Source: Azohydromonas lata NBRC 102462
GTDB taxonomy: Bacteria > Pseudomonadota > Gammaproteobacteria > Burkholderiales > Burkholderiaceae_C
DNA length: 45,209 nucleotides
Assembly: GCF_001571085.1 (NCBI RefSeq)
Contig: NZ_BCTC01000053.1
Span: forward strand, 1-45,209
Direction: 5' to 3'
Part shown: positions 25,555 to 33,833 of the stretch, piece after piece
Layout: every line of letters starts with the position of its first letter
Position numbering within the stretch: position 1 is the first letter of the stretch
Translations under genes and position numbers: made by a program
Notes under the pieces: model-generated
Told to the model about the DNA's origin: nothing
Database searches by the model: none
The model's input: the letters and a program-made list of their open reading frames with translations, nothing else

Positions 25555-25989
25555 ATGTTCCAACCTTCCCAACACGACGTACGCCACTTCTTCTGCGAGG
25601 TCTGGCGCAAGCACCGCGAGGGCGGCGTGCTCACGCCCATGGAGGCCGTGGCCGCGCCCTGGGTGGCCGAGCACCCCGAGTACCACGACGAGCTCGCCGA
25701 CCTTCAGGCCGCGCTGGCGGCGGACTACAAGGTGGAGAACGGGCGGGTAAACCCCTTCCTGCACCTGTCCATGCACCTGTCCATCACGGAGCAGGTGTCC
25801 ATAGACCAGCCCCGCGGCATCAAGCAGGCGTTCGAGCTGCTGGCGGCCAAGCTGGGCTCGGCCCACGACGCACAGCACGAAGTCATGGAATGCCTGGGCG
25901 AGATGATCTGGGCCTCGCAGCGCTCCGGCCTGCCCCCGGACGGCCAGGCCTATTTGGAATGCGTGCGCAAAAGGGCGACCACACGGTAA
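25555..25989 (+). CDS. DUF1841 protein
   Basis: 144 residues, cytosolic. The family signature is the N-terminal M-F-x-P-S-Q-H-D-V-R-H-F-F-C-E-V-W and the central N-P-F-L-H-L-S-M-H-L-S-I-T-E-Q-V-S-I-D-Q. DUF1841 is widespread in beta- and gammaproteobacteria and has no known function. A clear terminator follows. No Shine-Dalgarno box precedes the ATG, in line with a very short leader. Confidence 0.9.
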   Translation: MFQPSQHDVRHFFCEVWRKHREGGVLTPMEAVAAPWVAEHPEYHDELADLQAALAADYKVENGRVNPFLHLSMHLSITEQVSIDQPRGIKQAFELLAAKLGSAHDAQHEVMECLGEMIWASQRSGLPPDGQAYLECVRKRATTR

Positions 25990-26016
25990 ACAAAATATCC
26001 CCGCCCCGGCAAACGG

Positions 26017-26055
26017 AAAGGCGAATTGCCAAAATATTGGGCAATTCGCCTTTTT
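26017..26055 (+). terminator. Strong Rho-independent terminator after DUF1841
   Basis: An 11-bp perfect stem, GGCGAATTGCC (26020-26030) and GGCAATTCGCC (26040-26050), with a 9-nt AT loop is followed by TTTTT and preceded by AAA. It may work in both directions, since the BP74-like gene ends on the other strand at 26169. Confidence 0.9.
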
Positions 26056-26111
26056 GCATCCCAATCAATTCAAAACAAGCACAAAATAAAAATCAAAATC
26101 AAACCTGCAAA

Positions 26112-26146
26112 TCAAATTCAACAGTCAAATTCAGCCGTCAAATTCA
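26112..26146. repeat. Three 9-bp direct repeats with a 13-bp period
   Basis: TCAAATTCA occurs at 26112-26120, 26125-26133 and 26138-26146, exactly 13 bp apart, in AT-rich DNA just after the end of the BP74-like gene. The TCAAA start recurs once more one period upstream. It could be a binding-site array or a small minisatellite. Confidence 0.7.
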
Positions 26147-26168
26147 CTGAGAATACACCCCAAAGGCA

Positions 26169-26546
26169 TCAGTCCATGGGTGGCCACACTTCCGCGACCA
26201 GCCGCGAATCGCCGGGGCTCCAGCAGCGGCCGGGCAAAAAGGAGTTGCCGATCTGGTCCAGGTGGTCTTCGACGTAGTACATATTCACGTCCAGGGCCGC
26301 ATGCTCCTGGACAGCGAAAAACCTGATGCTGGCCGGGTCGAGGTGGAAACTCCACTCCGGGTTGTAGGGCATGGACTGGGGAATGACGCGCCCTGCCACG
26401 TGAATCCTGATTTTTTCCTGACCCGCCAATATCCGGCGCGCGTCGTCTATCTTCAGCGGATCGTTCAGTTCGAACACGAAACCACGCTCATGCAAATCCG
26501 CGTCACTGCCGTCCGCGTTGATGAATCTGAACCAGGCAGCACCCAT
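26169..26546 (-). CDS. BP74 N-terminal-domain-like protein
   Basis: 125 residues, with an excellent AGGAGAGG ribosome site 4 nt before the ATG. From memory it matches the N-terminal domain of Dictyostelium calmodulin-binding BP74 and its scattered bacterial homologues: F-V-F-E-L-N-D-P-x-K-I-x-D-A-R-R-I-L-A-G, then Y-N-P-x-W-S-F-H-L-D-P-x-S-I and Y-V-E-D-H-L-D-x-I-G-x-x-F-L-P-G. The domain fills nearly the whole protein. No signal peptide. The function is unknown. The gene stands alone in an AT-rich patch between two housekeeping blocks, which suggests acquisition by transfer. Confidence 0.75.
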   Translation of the reverse strand: MGAAWFRFINADGSDADLHERGFVFELNDPLKIDDARRILAGQEKIRIHVAGRVIPQSMPYNPEWSFHLDPASIRFFAVQEHAALDVNMYYVEDHLDQIGNSFLPGRCWSPGDSRLVAEVWPPMD

Positions 26547-26970
26547 TTTCCTCTCCTGAAAAGCCCGCCTTTGGCGAGCGGAAGCAGTAGCCCAAGCGGC
26601 TGCAATGCGCACTCGAAAAAAACCTGGGTACGACAATCAATTTTCAGCAGATTTCCAAAACAGCCGGAATTCTTGAATCGACGCCAGGGACTGGCGAAAT
26701 CATCGGTGCGCGCCTCCAAGCAAACTCGTCAATAACCGTTTGAGTGGTGCCAAAAAGTTAAATTCACCGAGTGAATCTCTTTATGCGCAACAAAATCAAA
26801 GCGCAATTTCGCAAAAAAGAAGAAAACAAACGAAGAGAAGCGCCAGGCTCCTGAACCTTGGGGGAGTTCACCCTGACAAGGCAAGGCATTTGGCCGGCCG
26901 GCTTATTCAGCGGTCGACCATGCACTGTTTTTCATGAGCCCCCGCGCTGCGGCAGCATTTCGCGGAGCGT
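26547..26970. other. AT-rich intergenic stretch
   Basis: 424 bp without a convincing gene, well below the GC of the window. A plus-strand frame at 26740-26937 has no ribosome site and unusual codon use and is not called. A short palindrome ATTCAC-CGA-GTGAAT lies at 26762-26776. The promoter of the BP74-like gene should lie in 26547-26650. Together with 25990-26168 this forms the low-GC patch around that gene. Confidence 0.5.
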
Positions 26971-27771
26971 TCAGTCGCGCTCTATGCGTGCGTAGGCCGA
27001 ATGGTTGTGAATGCTTTCGAAATTCTCGACGTCCACCGAATAGCGGCCCAGGCGCGGGTCGGCATTCAGGCGCAGCGCGACTTCGCGCACCAGGTCTTCG
27101 ACGAAGCGCGGGTTTTCGTAGGCACGCTCCGTGATCCACTTTTCGTCGCTGCGCTTGAGCAGCGGCCAGATTTCGCTGGAGGCGCTTTCCTCGGCGAATC
27201 GCACCAGCTCATGCCATTGCACGGGCTGCAGCAGCTCGGCGCGGATGGTCACCAGCGAGCGCTGGTTGTGCGCGCCGTAATCCGAGATTTCCTTGCTGCA
27301 GGGGCAAAGGCTTTTCACCGGCACGCCGACCTCGGCCCACACCGCGGTGGCGCCGGCACGGGTTTCGGCGATCCAGCGGCCCTGGTAATCCAGCAGGCTG
27401 CAAACGCCCGATACCGGCGCGCGCTTCTTGAGGAAAAAAGAGAAGCGGGCTTCGATGCGGCCCTCGGTGGCGTGAAGGCGCTCCAGCATGGCGGCCAGTT
27501 GGGCGCGCAGCAGCGGCGCGTCCAGCGGCTGCTGCGCGGCGTCCAGCTCGTTGAGCCAGGCCACGAAGCGCGACATGTGCGTGCCCTTCTGGTCGGCGGG
27601 CAGCTTCACGTCCAGGTCCCACAGCGCCGCCACGGGCAGCGGCGCGCCGGCCACGCGCAGCAGCAGCGGGTAGCGCACGTCCTTCACGCCCACCCGGTGT
27701 ATCGCCAGGCGGCGCTCGTCGCGTTCGCTCTGGGTATCGGGAATGTGCAGCGCGTGGGAAGGATGGGTCAT
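26971..27771 (-). CDS. folE2: GTP cyclohydrolase FolE2 (type IB)
   Basis: 266 residues. It converts GTP to 7,8-dihydroneopterin triphosphate, the first step of folate synthesis. The family motif [19 protein letters not shown] lies at about 155-173 and contains the metal/active-site Cys and His. K-G-T-H-M-S-R-F is near residue 63. FolE2 does not depend on zinc as strictly as FolE1. The gene lies 168 bp after dxs on the same strand, so it may be read with it or from its own promoter. Confidence 0.96.
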   Translation of the reverse strand: MTHPSHALHIPDTQSERDERRLAIHRVGVKDVRYPLLLRVAGAPLPVAALWDLDVKLPADQKGTHMSRFVAWLNELDAAQQPLDAPLLRAQLAAMLERLHATEGRIEARFSFFLKKRAPVSGVCSLLDYQGRWIAETRAGATAVWAEVGVPVKSLCPCSKEISDYGAHNQRSLVTIRAELLQPVQWHELVRFAEESASSEIWPLLKRSDEKWITERAYENPRFVEDLVREVALRLNADPRLGRYSVDVENFESIHNHSAYARIERD

Positions 27772-27939
27772 GGCGGGTTTGTTTTTGGCGGCTGTGCCGC
27801 CCTGGCCGGCGGCGGCGCACGGCGAAAGCTTGTCATCAAAAGCGGGCGCGACGCCGCGGCGGGCCCGCCGGCATGCTGCATTGCAGCAACAAATACCGGT
27901 TTGGGCCGGGCCGCGGGCCGCGGCGCCCGCGGCCGGCGT

Positions 27940-29844
27940 TCAGCCGTTGGCGGCGGCCGGCGGGATGACCAGCGCCGGCTTGTGGCCGAAGCGCTTGAGC
28001 ACCGATTGTTCGATGCCGGCGGCATCCAGCCCCTGCATGGCCAGCAGTTTGGCCGGGTCGCCGTGCTCGATGAACTCGTCGGCCAGGCCCAGCGTGAGCA
28101 CCGGCGTGTCCAGGCCGGCGGCCTGCAGCGCTTCCAGCACCGCGGAACCCGCGCCGCCCATCACGCAGCCCTCCTCCACCGTCACGATGGCCTCGTGCGT
28201 GCGCGCCAGCTCCTTCACCAGGGCCGTGTCCAGCGGCTTGACGAAGCGCATGTTGGCCACCGTGGCGTCGAGCTTGTCCGCCGCTTCCAGGGCGGGGTAC
28301 AGCAGCGTGCCGAAGGCCAGGATGGCGATGCGCTGGCCGCGCCGGCGCACCTCGCCCTTGCCCCAGGGCCACTGCACGAAGCCGGGCTGCACGGCGCGGC
28401 CCACGCCCGCGCCGCGCGGGTAGCGCACGGCCACGGGGTGCTGCTGCGCGTAGGCGGTGGACAGCGCGGTGCGGCACTCGTCCTCGTCCGCCGGGGCGAG
28501 CAGGCTGACGTTGGGCACGCAGCGCAGGTAGGCGATGTCGTAGGCGCCGGCGTGCGTGGCGCCGTCGGCGCCCACCAGGCCGGCGCGGTCCAGCGCGAAG
28601 ACCACGGGCAGGTTCTGCAGCGCCACGTCGTGGATGAGCTGGTCGTAGGCGCGCTGCAGGAAGGTGGAATAGATGGCCACCACCGGCTTGAGCCCTTCGC
28701 AGGCCAGGCCCGCGGCGAAGGTGACGGCGTGCTGCTCGGCGATGCCCACGTCGAAGTAGCGGCCCGGGAAGCGCTGGTGGAACTCCACCATGCCGGAGCC
28801 CTCGCGCATGGCCGGGGTGATGCCCACGAGCTTGGTGTCGGCCTCGGCCATGTCGCACAGCCACTGGCCGAAGACCTGGGTGAAGGTGGGCTTCGGGGGC
28901 GTGGCCGGCTTGACCAGGCCCAGCGCCGGGTCGAACTTGCCGGGGCCGTGGTAGGCGATGGGGTCGGCCTCGGCGAGCTTGTAGCCGTAGCCCTTCTTGG
29001 TGACCACGTGCAGGAACTGCGGGCCCTTCTTGTGGCGCAGGTTCTCCAGCGTGGGGATGAGGGCGTCGAGGTCGTGGCCGTCGATGGGGCCGACGTAGTT
29101 GAAGCCGAACTCCTCGAAGATGGTGCCGGGGATGACCATGCCCTTGGCGTGCTCCTCGAAGCGGCGCGCCAGCTCCAGCAGCGGCGGCGCGTTCTTGAGC
29201 ACGCTCTTGGCGCCCTCGCGCGCGGCGGCGTAGAACTTGCCGCTCATGAGCCGCGCCAGGTACTTGTTGAGCGCGCCCACGGGCGGGCTGATGGACATGT
29301 CGTTGTCGTTGAGCACCACCAGCATGTTGGCCGGCAGCCCCGCGTGCGGCACGCCGGCGTTGTTCAGGGCCTCGAAGGCCATGCCGGCGGTCATGGCGCC
29401 GTCGCCGATGATGGCCACGGCGTGGCGGTTCTCGCCCTTGAGCTGCGCCGCCAGCGCCATGCCCAGCGCGGCGGAGATGGACGTGGAGCTGTGCGCGGTG
29501 CCGAAGGTGTCGTAGTCGCTCTCGTCGCGGCGCGGGAAGCCGCTGACGCCACCCAACTGGCGCAGCGTGTTCATGCGCTCGCGCCGTCCGGTGAGGATCT
29601 TGTGCGGGTAGGTCTGGTGGCCCACGTCCCACACCAGGCGATCGTGCGGCGTGTCGAACACGGCGTGCAGCGCGATGGTCAGCTCCACCGTGCCCAGGTT
29701 GCTGGAGAGGTGGCCGCCGGTGCGGCTGACGCTGTGCAGCAAGAAGTCGCGCAGCTCGTGCGCCAGCAGCTTGAGCTCGGCGCGCGAGAGCCGGCGCAGG
29801 TCAGCCGGGCCGTGGATCGTTTCGAGCAAGGGATGAGCGTTCAT
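27940..29844 (-). CDS. dxs: 1-deoxy-D-xylulose-5-phosphate synthase
   Basis: 634 residues. A thiamine-diphosphate transketolase-type enzyme that makes DXP from pyruvate and glyceraldehyde 3-phosphate, the entry of the MEP isoprenoid pathway. It shows [11 protein letters not shown] near residue 75, the ThDP motif [10 protein letters not shown]-x-E-A-L-N-N at about 150, and the second-domain [13 protein letters not shown] near 370. The C-terminal transketolase domain is complete. It follows ispA with a 33-bp gap, forming xseB-ispA-dxs. Confidence 0.98.
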   Translation of the reverse strand: MNAHPLLETIHGPADLRRLSRAELKLLAHELRDFLLHSVSRTGGHLSSNLGTVELTIALHAVFDTPHDRLVWDVGHQTYPHKILTGRRERMNTLRQLGGVSGFPRRDESDYDTFGTAHSSTSISAALGMALAAQLKGENRHAVAIIGDGAMTAGMAFEALNNAGVPHAGLPANMLVVLNDNDMSISPPVGALNKYLARLMSGKFYAAAREGAKSVLKNAPPLLELARRFEEHAKGMVIPGTIFEEFGFNYVGPIDGHDLDALIPTLENLRHKKGPQFLHVVTKKGYGYKLAEADPIAYHGPGKFDPALGLVKPATPPKPTFTQVFGQWLCDMAEADTKLVGITPAMREGSGMVEFHQRFPGRYFDVGIAEQHAVTFAAGLACEGLKPVVAIYSTFLQRAYDQLIHDVALQNLPVVFALDRAGLVGADGATHAGAYDIAYLRCVPNVSLLAPADEDECRTALSTAYAQQHPVAVRYPRGAGVGRAVQPGFVQWPWGKGEVRRRGQRIAILAFGTLLYPALEAADKLDATVANMRFVKPLDTALVKELARTHEAIVTVEEGCVMGGAGSAVLEALQAAGLDTPVLTLGLADEFIEHGDPAKLLAMQGLDAAGIEQSVLKRFGHKPALVIPPAAANG

Positions 29845-29877
29845 CGGTGCGGTGGTGCGGCGCGCGGCGCCGGTAAA

Positions 29878-30768
29878 TCAGCTGTCGCGGTCCACGACCT
29901 TGTCAGCCAGGGCCGCGAGGCGGGCGGTGCCGGGAAGGCCGCAGCGGTGCAGCGCCGCGTGGGCCTGGTCGCGCAGCTCGACGGCGTGACGGCGTGCGGC
30001 CTCCAGGCCCAGCACCGAGACGTAGGTCGGCTTGTTGTCGTTGAGATCCTTGCCGGCGGTCTTGCCCAGGGTATGCGATTCCTGGGTGACGTCCAGGATG
30101 TCGTCCACGACCTGGAAGGCCAGGCCCAGCGCGGCGCCGTAGTCGGACAGCCCCTGCAGCGCGGTGGCATCGAGCTGCCCGCAGGCCGCGCCCATGAGCA
30201 CGCTGCCCTGCAGCAGCGCGCCGGTCTTGCGGCGGTGCATGTCACGCAGCGCGGCCTCGTCCAGCGGGCGGCCGACACTGGCCAGGTCTATGGCCTGGCC
30301 GCCGGCCATGCCGGCGTGGCCCGCGGCGCGCGCCAGCAGCGCGCACAGCCGGGCCTGCAGCGCGGGGGCGATGCTGTCGTCCTGCGGCGTGAGCACCTCG
30401 AAGGCCAAGGCCTGCATGGCGTCGCCGGCGAGCATGGCCTGCGCTTGGCCGTAGCGCACGTGCACGGTGGGCTTGCCGCGGCGCAGCACGTCGTTGTCCA
30501 TGCAGGGCAGGTCGTCGTGCACCAGGGAATAGGCGTGGATGAGCTCCACGGCGGCCGCCGCGCGCAGCGCCGCGGGGCGCTGGCCGCCCACGGCCTCGCA
30601 GGCGGCCATCACCAGCAGCGGGCGCAGCCGCTTGCCGCCGTCGAGCACGCCGTAGCGCATGGCCTCGCCCAGGCCCGCGGGCGCGTCGGCGGGCACCCAT
30701 TGCTGCAGCGCGCACTCGACCTCGTCGAGCACGGCCTGCATCCAGGCTTCCAGAGTCATGTCGTTCAT
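29878..30768 (-). CDS. ispA: Farnesyl diphosphate synthase (polyprenyl synthetase)
   Basis: 296 residues. It condenses IPP with DMAPP and GPP to farnesyl diphosphate. G-G-K-R-L-R-P-L-L near residue 45, the first Asp-rich motif D-D-L-P-C-M-D-N-D near 88 and the second D-D-I-L-D near 225 are all present. The ATG overlaps the stop of xseB (ATGA); a second ATG three codons later is also possible. It supplies the substrate for quinone and undecaprenyl synthesis. Confidence 0.97.
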   Translation of the reverse strand: MNDMTLEAWMQAVLDEVECALQQWVPADAPAGLGEAMRYGVLDGGKRLRPLLVMAACEAVGGQRPAALRAAAAVELIHAYSLVHDDLPCMDNDVLRRGKPTVHVRYGQAQAMLAGDAMQALAFEVLTPQDDSIAPALQARLCALLARAAGHAGMAGGQAIDLASVGRPLDEAALRDMHRRKTGALLQGSVLMGAACGQLDATALQGLSDYGAALGLAFQVVDDILDVTQESHTLGKTAGKDLNDNKPTYVSVLGLEAARRHAVELRDQAHAALHRCGLPGTARLAALADKVVDRDS

Positions 30769-31007
30769 GCGCCCGTCCAGGGCTTGAGCTGGCCGTCTTC
30801 GAGCAGCTTCACCTGCTCCTCCACCGCCTGCAGGCGGCCACGGCACAGCGTGAGCAGCTCCGCGCCGCGCTTGTAGCTGTCCAGCAGCCGGTCCAGCGGC
30901 AACTGGCCGTCCTCCATCGCCTGCACCAGGCGCTCCAGCTCGGCCAGCGCGTCTTCGTAGCTGGCGGGCTCGGTCAATTTTTTGTCGGTGGCGGGCGAAC
31001 GCGGCAT
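30765..31007 (-). CDS. xseB: Exodeoxyribonuclease VII small subunit
   Basis: 80 residues. The core [23 protein letters not shown]-x-L-L is the XseB signature, followed by a helical Y-K-R-G-A-E-L-L segment. It partners XseA in degrading single-stranded DNA. It overlaps ispA by 4 nt, a cluster order also known in E. coli. xseA is not in the window. Confidence 0.95.
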   Translation of the reverse strand: MPRSPATDKKLTEPASYEDALAELERLVQAMEDGQLPLDRLLDSYKRGAELLTLCRGRLQAVEEQVKLLEDGQLKPWTGA

Positions 31008-31188
31008 TTCGTGAGGCGAAAAAAGCGAGGGGGGATTGTAGTCAGCCCGCCTTTCCGCACCCTGGCGCGCGGCTGCTGTCCATGGAACGCGTGCGCGGCG
31101 CAACCCACCACACCCTACAAATCAACACGTGCGGCCCGATTTCGTGAAGGACTTTGCACCCCCCACCGGCGCCCCTCCCCCCCCTGGC

Positions 31189-31255
31189 TACAATCCGCCC
31201 CCTGCCTTCCGCCCGGAAGGCATATTTCCATCCCACCCTCAAGTCTTGTGGTGGG
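31189..31255 (+). promoter_or_regulatory. Candidate promoter and two hairpins in the Rieske gene leader
   Basis: A TACAAT at 31189-31194 is a possible -10 box. It is followed by two inverted repeats: CCTTCC-GCCC-GGAAGG (31205-31220) and CCCACC (31232-31237) with GGTGGG (31250-31255), the latter enclosing CAAG/CTTG. They lie 35-85 bp before the oxygenase ATG and could be operators or an RNA leader structure. Confidence 0.45.
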
Positions 31256-31290
31256 CGGGTTGACATTGGTTTTTGGAGATCCTGGGGATC

Positions 31291-32412
31291 ATGTCCGACC
31301 TGAGCATCAGCCTTGAAGCTCTTGAGCGCAGCCGCTCGCAACTGTCAGTTTCCACCTATTTTGATGAGGCGTTGTTCCGCAATGAACAGCGACTGATCTT
31401 CCAGCCTGGCCCGCGCTACCTCGGGCACGAGTTGGCCGTGCCTGAGGTGGGCGACTACTACGCGCTGCCGCATGAAGGCGAAGGCCGGGCCCTGGTGCGC
31501 ACGCCCAAGGGGCTGGAGCTGATCTCCAACGTCTGCCGCCATCGCCAGGCCGTGATGCTGCGCGGCCGCGGCAACACCAAGCAAAACGTGGTGTGTCCGC
31601 TGCACCGCTGGACCTACGACCTGCACGGCCAACTGCTGGGCGCGCCGCACTTCGCGCACGACCCCTGCCTGAACCTCAACAACTACAAGGTCCGCACCTG
31701 GAACGGCCTGGTGTTCGAGGACAACGGCCGCGACATCGCCGCGGACCTCGCCGGCATGGGCCCGCGCGCCTCGCTGGACTTCAAGGGCTACGTGCTCGAC
31801 AAGGTCCAGGTGCACGAGTGCAACTACAACTGGAAGACCTTCATCGAGGTCTACCTGGAGGACTACCACGTCGGCCCCTTCCACCCGGGCCTGAGCGGCT
31901 TCGTCACCTGTGACGACCTGCGCTGGGAGTTCGCCAAGGAGTACTCGGTGCAGACCGTGGGCGTCAACAACGCCTTCAGGCCGGGCTCGGACGTCTACAA
32001 GCTCTGGCACGAGGCCGTGCTCAAGTACGGCGAGGGCAAGCGGCCCATGCAGGGCGCCATCTGGCTGACCTACTACCCGAACATCATGGTCGAGTGGTAT
32101 CCCAACGTGCTGGTGGTCTCCACGCTGTTCCCGACCAGCCTGGGCAAGACGACCAACCTCGTCGAGTTCTACTACCCCGAGGAAATCGCCGCCTTCGAGC
32201 GCGAGTTCGTCGAGGCCCAGCAGGCCGCCTACATGGAAACCTGCATCGAGGACGACGAGATCGGCGAGCGCATGGACGCCGGCCGCCTGGCCCTGCTCAA
32301 GCGCGGCGAGGACGAGGTCGGCCCCTACCAGAGCCCCATGGAAGACGGCATGCAGCACTTCCACGAGTGGTACCGCCGCGTCATGGGCGACGCGCTCACC
32401 GGGCCGCGGTGA
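31291..32412 (+). CDS. Aromatic ring-hydroxylating oxygenase alpha-subunit-like Rieske protein
   Basis: 373 residues from the ATG at 31291. The Rieske 2Fe-2S ligands are C-R-H (about residue 86) and C-P-L-H (about 105). The mononuclear iron site follows in the catalytic half: E-V-Y-L-E-D-Y-H-V-G-P-F-H-P-G, with the bridging Asp and two His. The third iron ligand lies near the C-terminus (D-D-E-I-G-E-R). A non-heme oxygenase acting on an unknown substrate; no reductase, ferredoxin or beta subunit is encoded next to it. It is divergent from xseB-ispA-dxs, an association that may bear on an isoprenoid-related substrate (inference). Confidence 0.9.
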   Translation: MSDLSISLEALERSRSQLSVSTYFDEALFRNEQRLIFQPGPRYLGHELAVPEVGDYYALPHEGEGRALVRTPKGLELISNVCRHRQAVMLRGRGNTKQNVVCPLHRWTYDLHGQLLGAPHFAHDPCLNLNNYKVRTWNGLVFEDNGRDIAADLAGMGPRASLDFKGYVLDKVQVHECNYNWKTFIEVYLEDYHVGPFHPGLSGFVTCDDLRWEFAKEYSVQTVGVNNAFRPGSDVYKLWHEAVLKYGEGKRPMQGAIWLTYYPNIMVEWYPNVLVVSTLFPTSLGKTTNLVEFYYPEEIAAFEREFVEAQQAAYMETCIEDDEIGERMDAGRLALLKRGEDEVGPYQSPMEDGMQHFHEWYRRVMGDALTGPR

Positions 32413-32560
32413 CGCGCAGGCGGCCGGCTCACGCTCGCGGCGGGCCGGCAGCCCCTGCGGCGGCCCAGGGCACACGCGAACGCGGCGTGTCCGGCCGCCG
32501 TTCCCATTTCAGCGGGCCGCGCGGCCTGCACGGTGCCCCCAGCGCAGACGGAGCCGCCTG

Positions 32561-33175
32561 ATGCCGTGGTGGCCAGGGCGCTGGCTGCTCCTGCTGATGC
32601 CGCTGGCCGTGGTGGCGCTGCTGCTGTGGGCGGCGCCGCGCCTGCAGGGCTGGGCGCACTGGCAGGCCATGGAGCAGCGCGTGGCAGCCCTGGTCGGACG
32701 CTGCAAGCATCCCCGCGTGGTGGCGGCGGCCATGGACATCTCGGCCTTGGGCTCGTCCACGCTGGTGGGCCTGTTGGGCGTGGTGGCCGTGCCCGCGCTG
32801 TGGGCCGCCGGCGGCACCGACGCCGCGCTGGCCCTGGCGCTGGCCACGGCGCTGCCCGGTCCGCTTGGGCGCTGGCTCAAGCATCGCACGCAACTGGTGC
32901 GGCCCGCCGGCTCGCGCAGCATCACTTTTGGGAGCTCCTTCCCCAGCAACCACACGCTCATGGCCAGCGCGTGGTGGCTCACGGCCGCCGCCCTCACCGC
33001 CCCGCTCATGCCCACCGACGCGCTGCGCAACGGCGCCTGGCTCCTGGGCGTGCTGCTGCCGCTGGCCGTGGGCGGCTCGCGCGTGGCGTTGGGCGCGCAC
33101 CACGTGGCCGACGTGGTGGCGGGGTGGCTCCTGGGTTTTGGGCTGGCGCTGTCCCTGGTCACACCCAGCATGTGA
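32561..33175 (+). CDS. PAP2-family phosphatase
   Basis: 204 residues with five to six membrane segments. The three acid-phosphatase motifs are present: K-x6-R-P (K-H-R-T-Q-L-V-R-P), S-F-P-S-N-H-T (PSGH type) and S-R-x5-H-H-V-A-D-V. The active site faces the periplasm. Members dephosphorylate undecaprenyl pyrophosphate or phosphatidic acid-type lipids; the substrate cannot be told. It has 148 bp of upstream space after the Rieske gene. Confidence 0.92.
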   Translation: MPWWPGRWLLLLMPLAVVALLLWAAPRLQGWAHWQAMEQRVAALVGRCKHPRVVAAAMDISALGSSTLVGLLGVVAVPALWAAGGTDAALALALATALPGPLGRWLKHRTQLVRPAGSRSITFGSSFPSNHTLMASAWWLTAAALTAPLMPTDALRNGAWLLGVLLPLAVGGSRVALGAHHVADVVAGWLLGFGLALSLVTPSM

Positions 33176-33203
33176 AGGTGTGGCACGCCGGTTGCCTTGA
33201 GCT

Positions 33204-33209
33204 GACAAT
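33204..33209 (+). promoter_or_regulatory. Candidate -10 box of the hemerythrin-like gene
   Basis: GACAAT followed by CC, then a GGGAGGT ribosome site and the ATG 24 nt later. Confidence 0.3.
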
Positions 33210-33233
33210 CCCCATTAGGGAGGTACTTATCTC

Positions 33234-33725
33234 ATGCAGGCGTTGTGGAACACGGTGCGCGACGATCACCAGACGATTCGCATCTACCTTGAAAAGATCG
33301 ATGGCCTCAGGCGCGAGCGCCCGCAACTGCGTTGCGCCGCGCTGCGCGAGCTGCTGGCCTTCGTGGCCGCGCGCGACGCGGCCCTGGCCGAAGTGCTGCC
33401 TCTGGCCGGCGCCCCTGAACATGCCGCGCAGGCGCTGCAGGCGCGCCGGCGGGCCTGCCGCCACGCCCTCTTCCAGGGCCTGCGCATGGAGCCCGACAGC
33501 ACGGCGTGGTGGGGGTTCTTCGCCGACGGGCGCAGGCGGCTGATGGCCGGCATGCGCTGGGAGGAGATGCTGCTGCGCCGCATGCACCAGCCGCGCGACG
33601 AGGAAGCGCTGCTGGACGCCTACGTGGACCGCCGCGAACGGCTGCTGCCCCACGCCCGCGCGCAGCTCGACCGGCTGCAGGCCCGCCCCGAGCACGAAGA
33701 GCTGCCCCTGCGCGCCGCCGCCTGA
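33234..33725 (+). CDS. Hemerythrin HHE-like protein lacking the usual metal ligands (uncertain)
   Basis: 163 residues, all helical, with a strong GGGAGGT ribosome site. The start L-W-N-T-V-R-D-D-H-Q-T-I-R-I-Y-L-E-K-I looks like the first helix of bacterial hemerythrin-like proteins. At the later positions where H-x3-E pairs are expected, it has F-V-A-A-R-D-A-A-L-A-E-V-L-P-L and M-A-G-M-R-W-E-E-M-L-L, so most iron ligands appear lost. It may be a structural relative without a di-iron site. The family call rests on pattern only; a plain hypothetical protein is the alternative. Confidence 0.6.
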   Translation: MQALWNTVRDDHQTIRIYLEKIDGLRRERPQLRCAALRELLAFVAARDAALAEVLPLAGAPEHAAQALQARRRACRHALFQGLRMEPDSTAWWGFFADGRRRLMAGMRWEEMLLRRMHQPRDEEALLDAYVDRRERLLPHARAQLDRLQARPEHEELPLRAAA

Positions 33726-33781
33726 CGCGCCGGCCGCACCCCCGACGCCCGCTTTCTCCGTTTTCCCGTTTCCTTGACTCG

Positions 33782-33810
33782 CGGCCGCCTCCCGGGCGGC
33801 CGTTGTTTTT
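33782..33810 (+). terminator. Rho-independent terminator
   Basis: CGGCCGCC (33782-33789) pairs with GGCGGCCG (33795-33802) across a 5-nt loop and is followed by TTGTTTTT. It ends the transcript of the hemerythrin-like gene, 57 bp after its stop. Confidence 0.8.
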
Positions 33811-33821
33811 GGCGGGCGTCC

Positions 33822-33827
33822 GACAAT
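33822..33827 (+). promoter_or_regulatory. Candidate -10 box, possibly for a leaderless EamA transcript
   Basis: GACAAT, then 6 nt, then the ATG at 33834. Same arrangement as before DUF1841 and DUF2782. It sits directly after the upstream terminator. Confidence 0.35.
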
Positions 33828-33833
33828 CGCGGG

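Noticed and set aside
26740-26937. 65-codon plus-strand frame in the AT-rich gap
   Set aside because: No Shine-Dalgarno box, no hydrophobic or conserved pattern; composition reflects the low GC of the gap.
27001-30876. 1291-codon plus-strand frame
   Set aside because: It is antisense to folE2, dxs and ispA, all of which are certain; long antisense frames are expected at this GC content.
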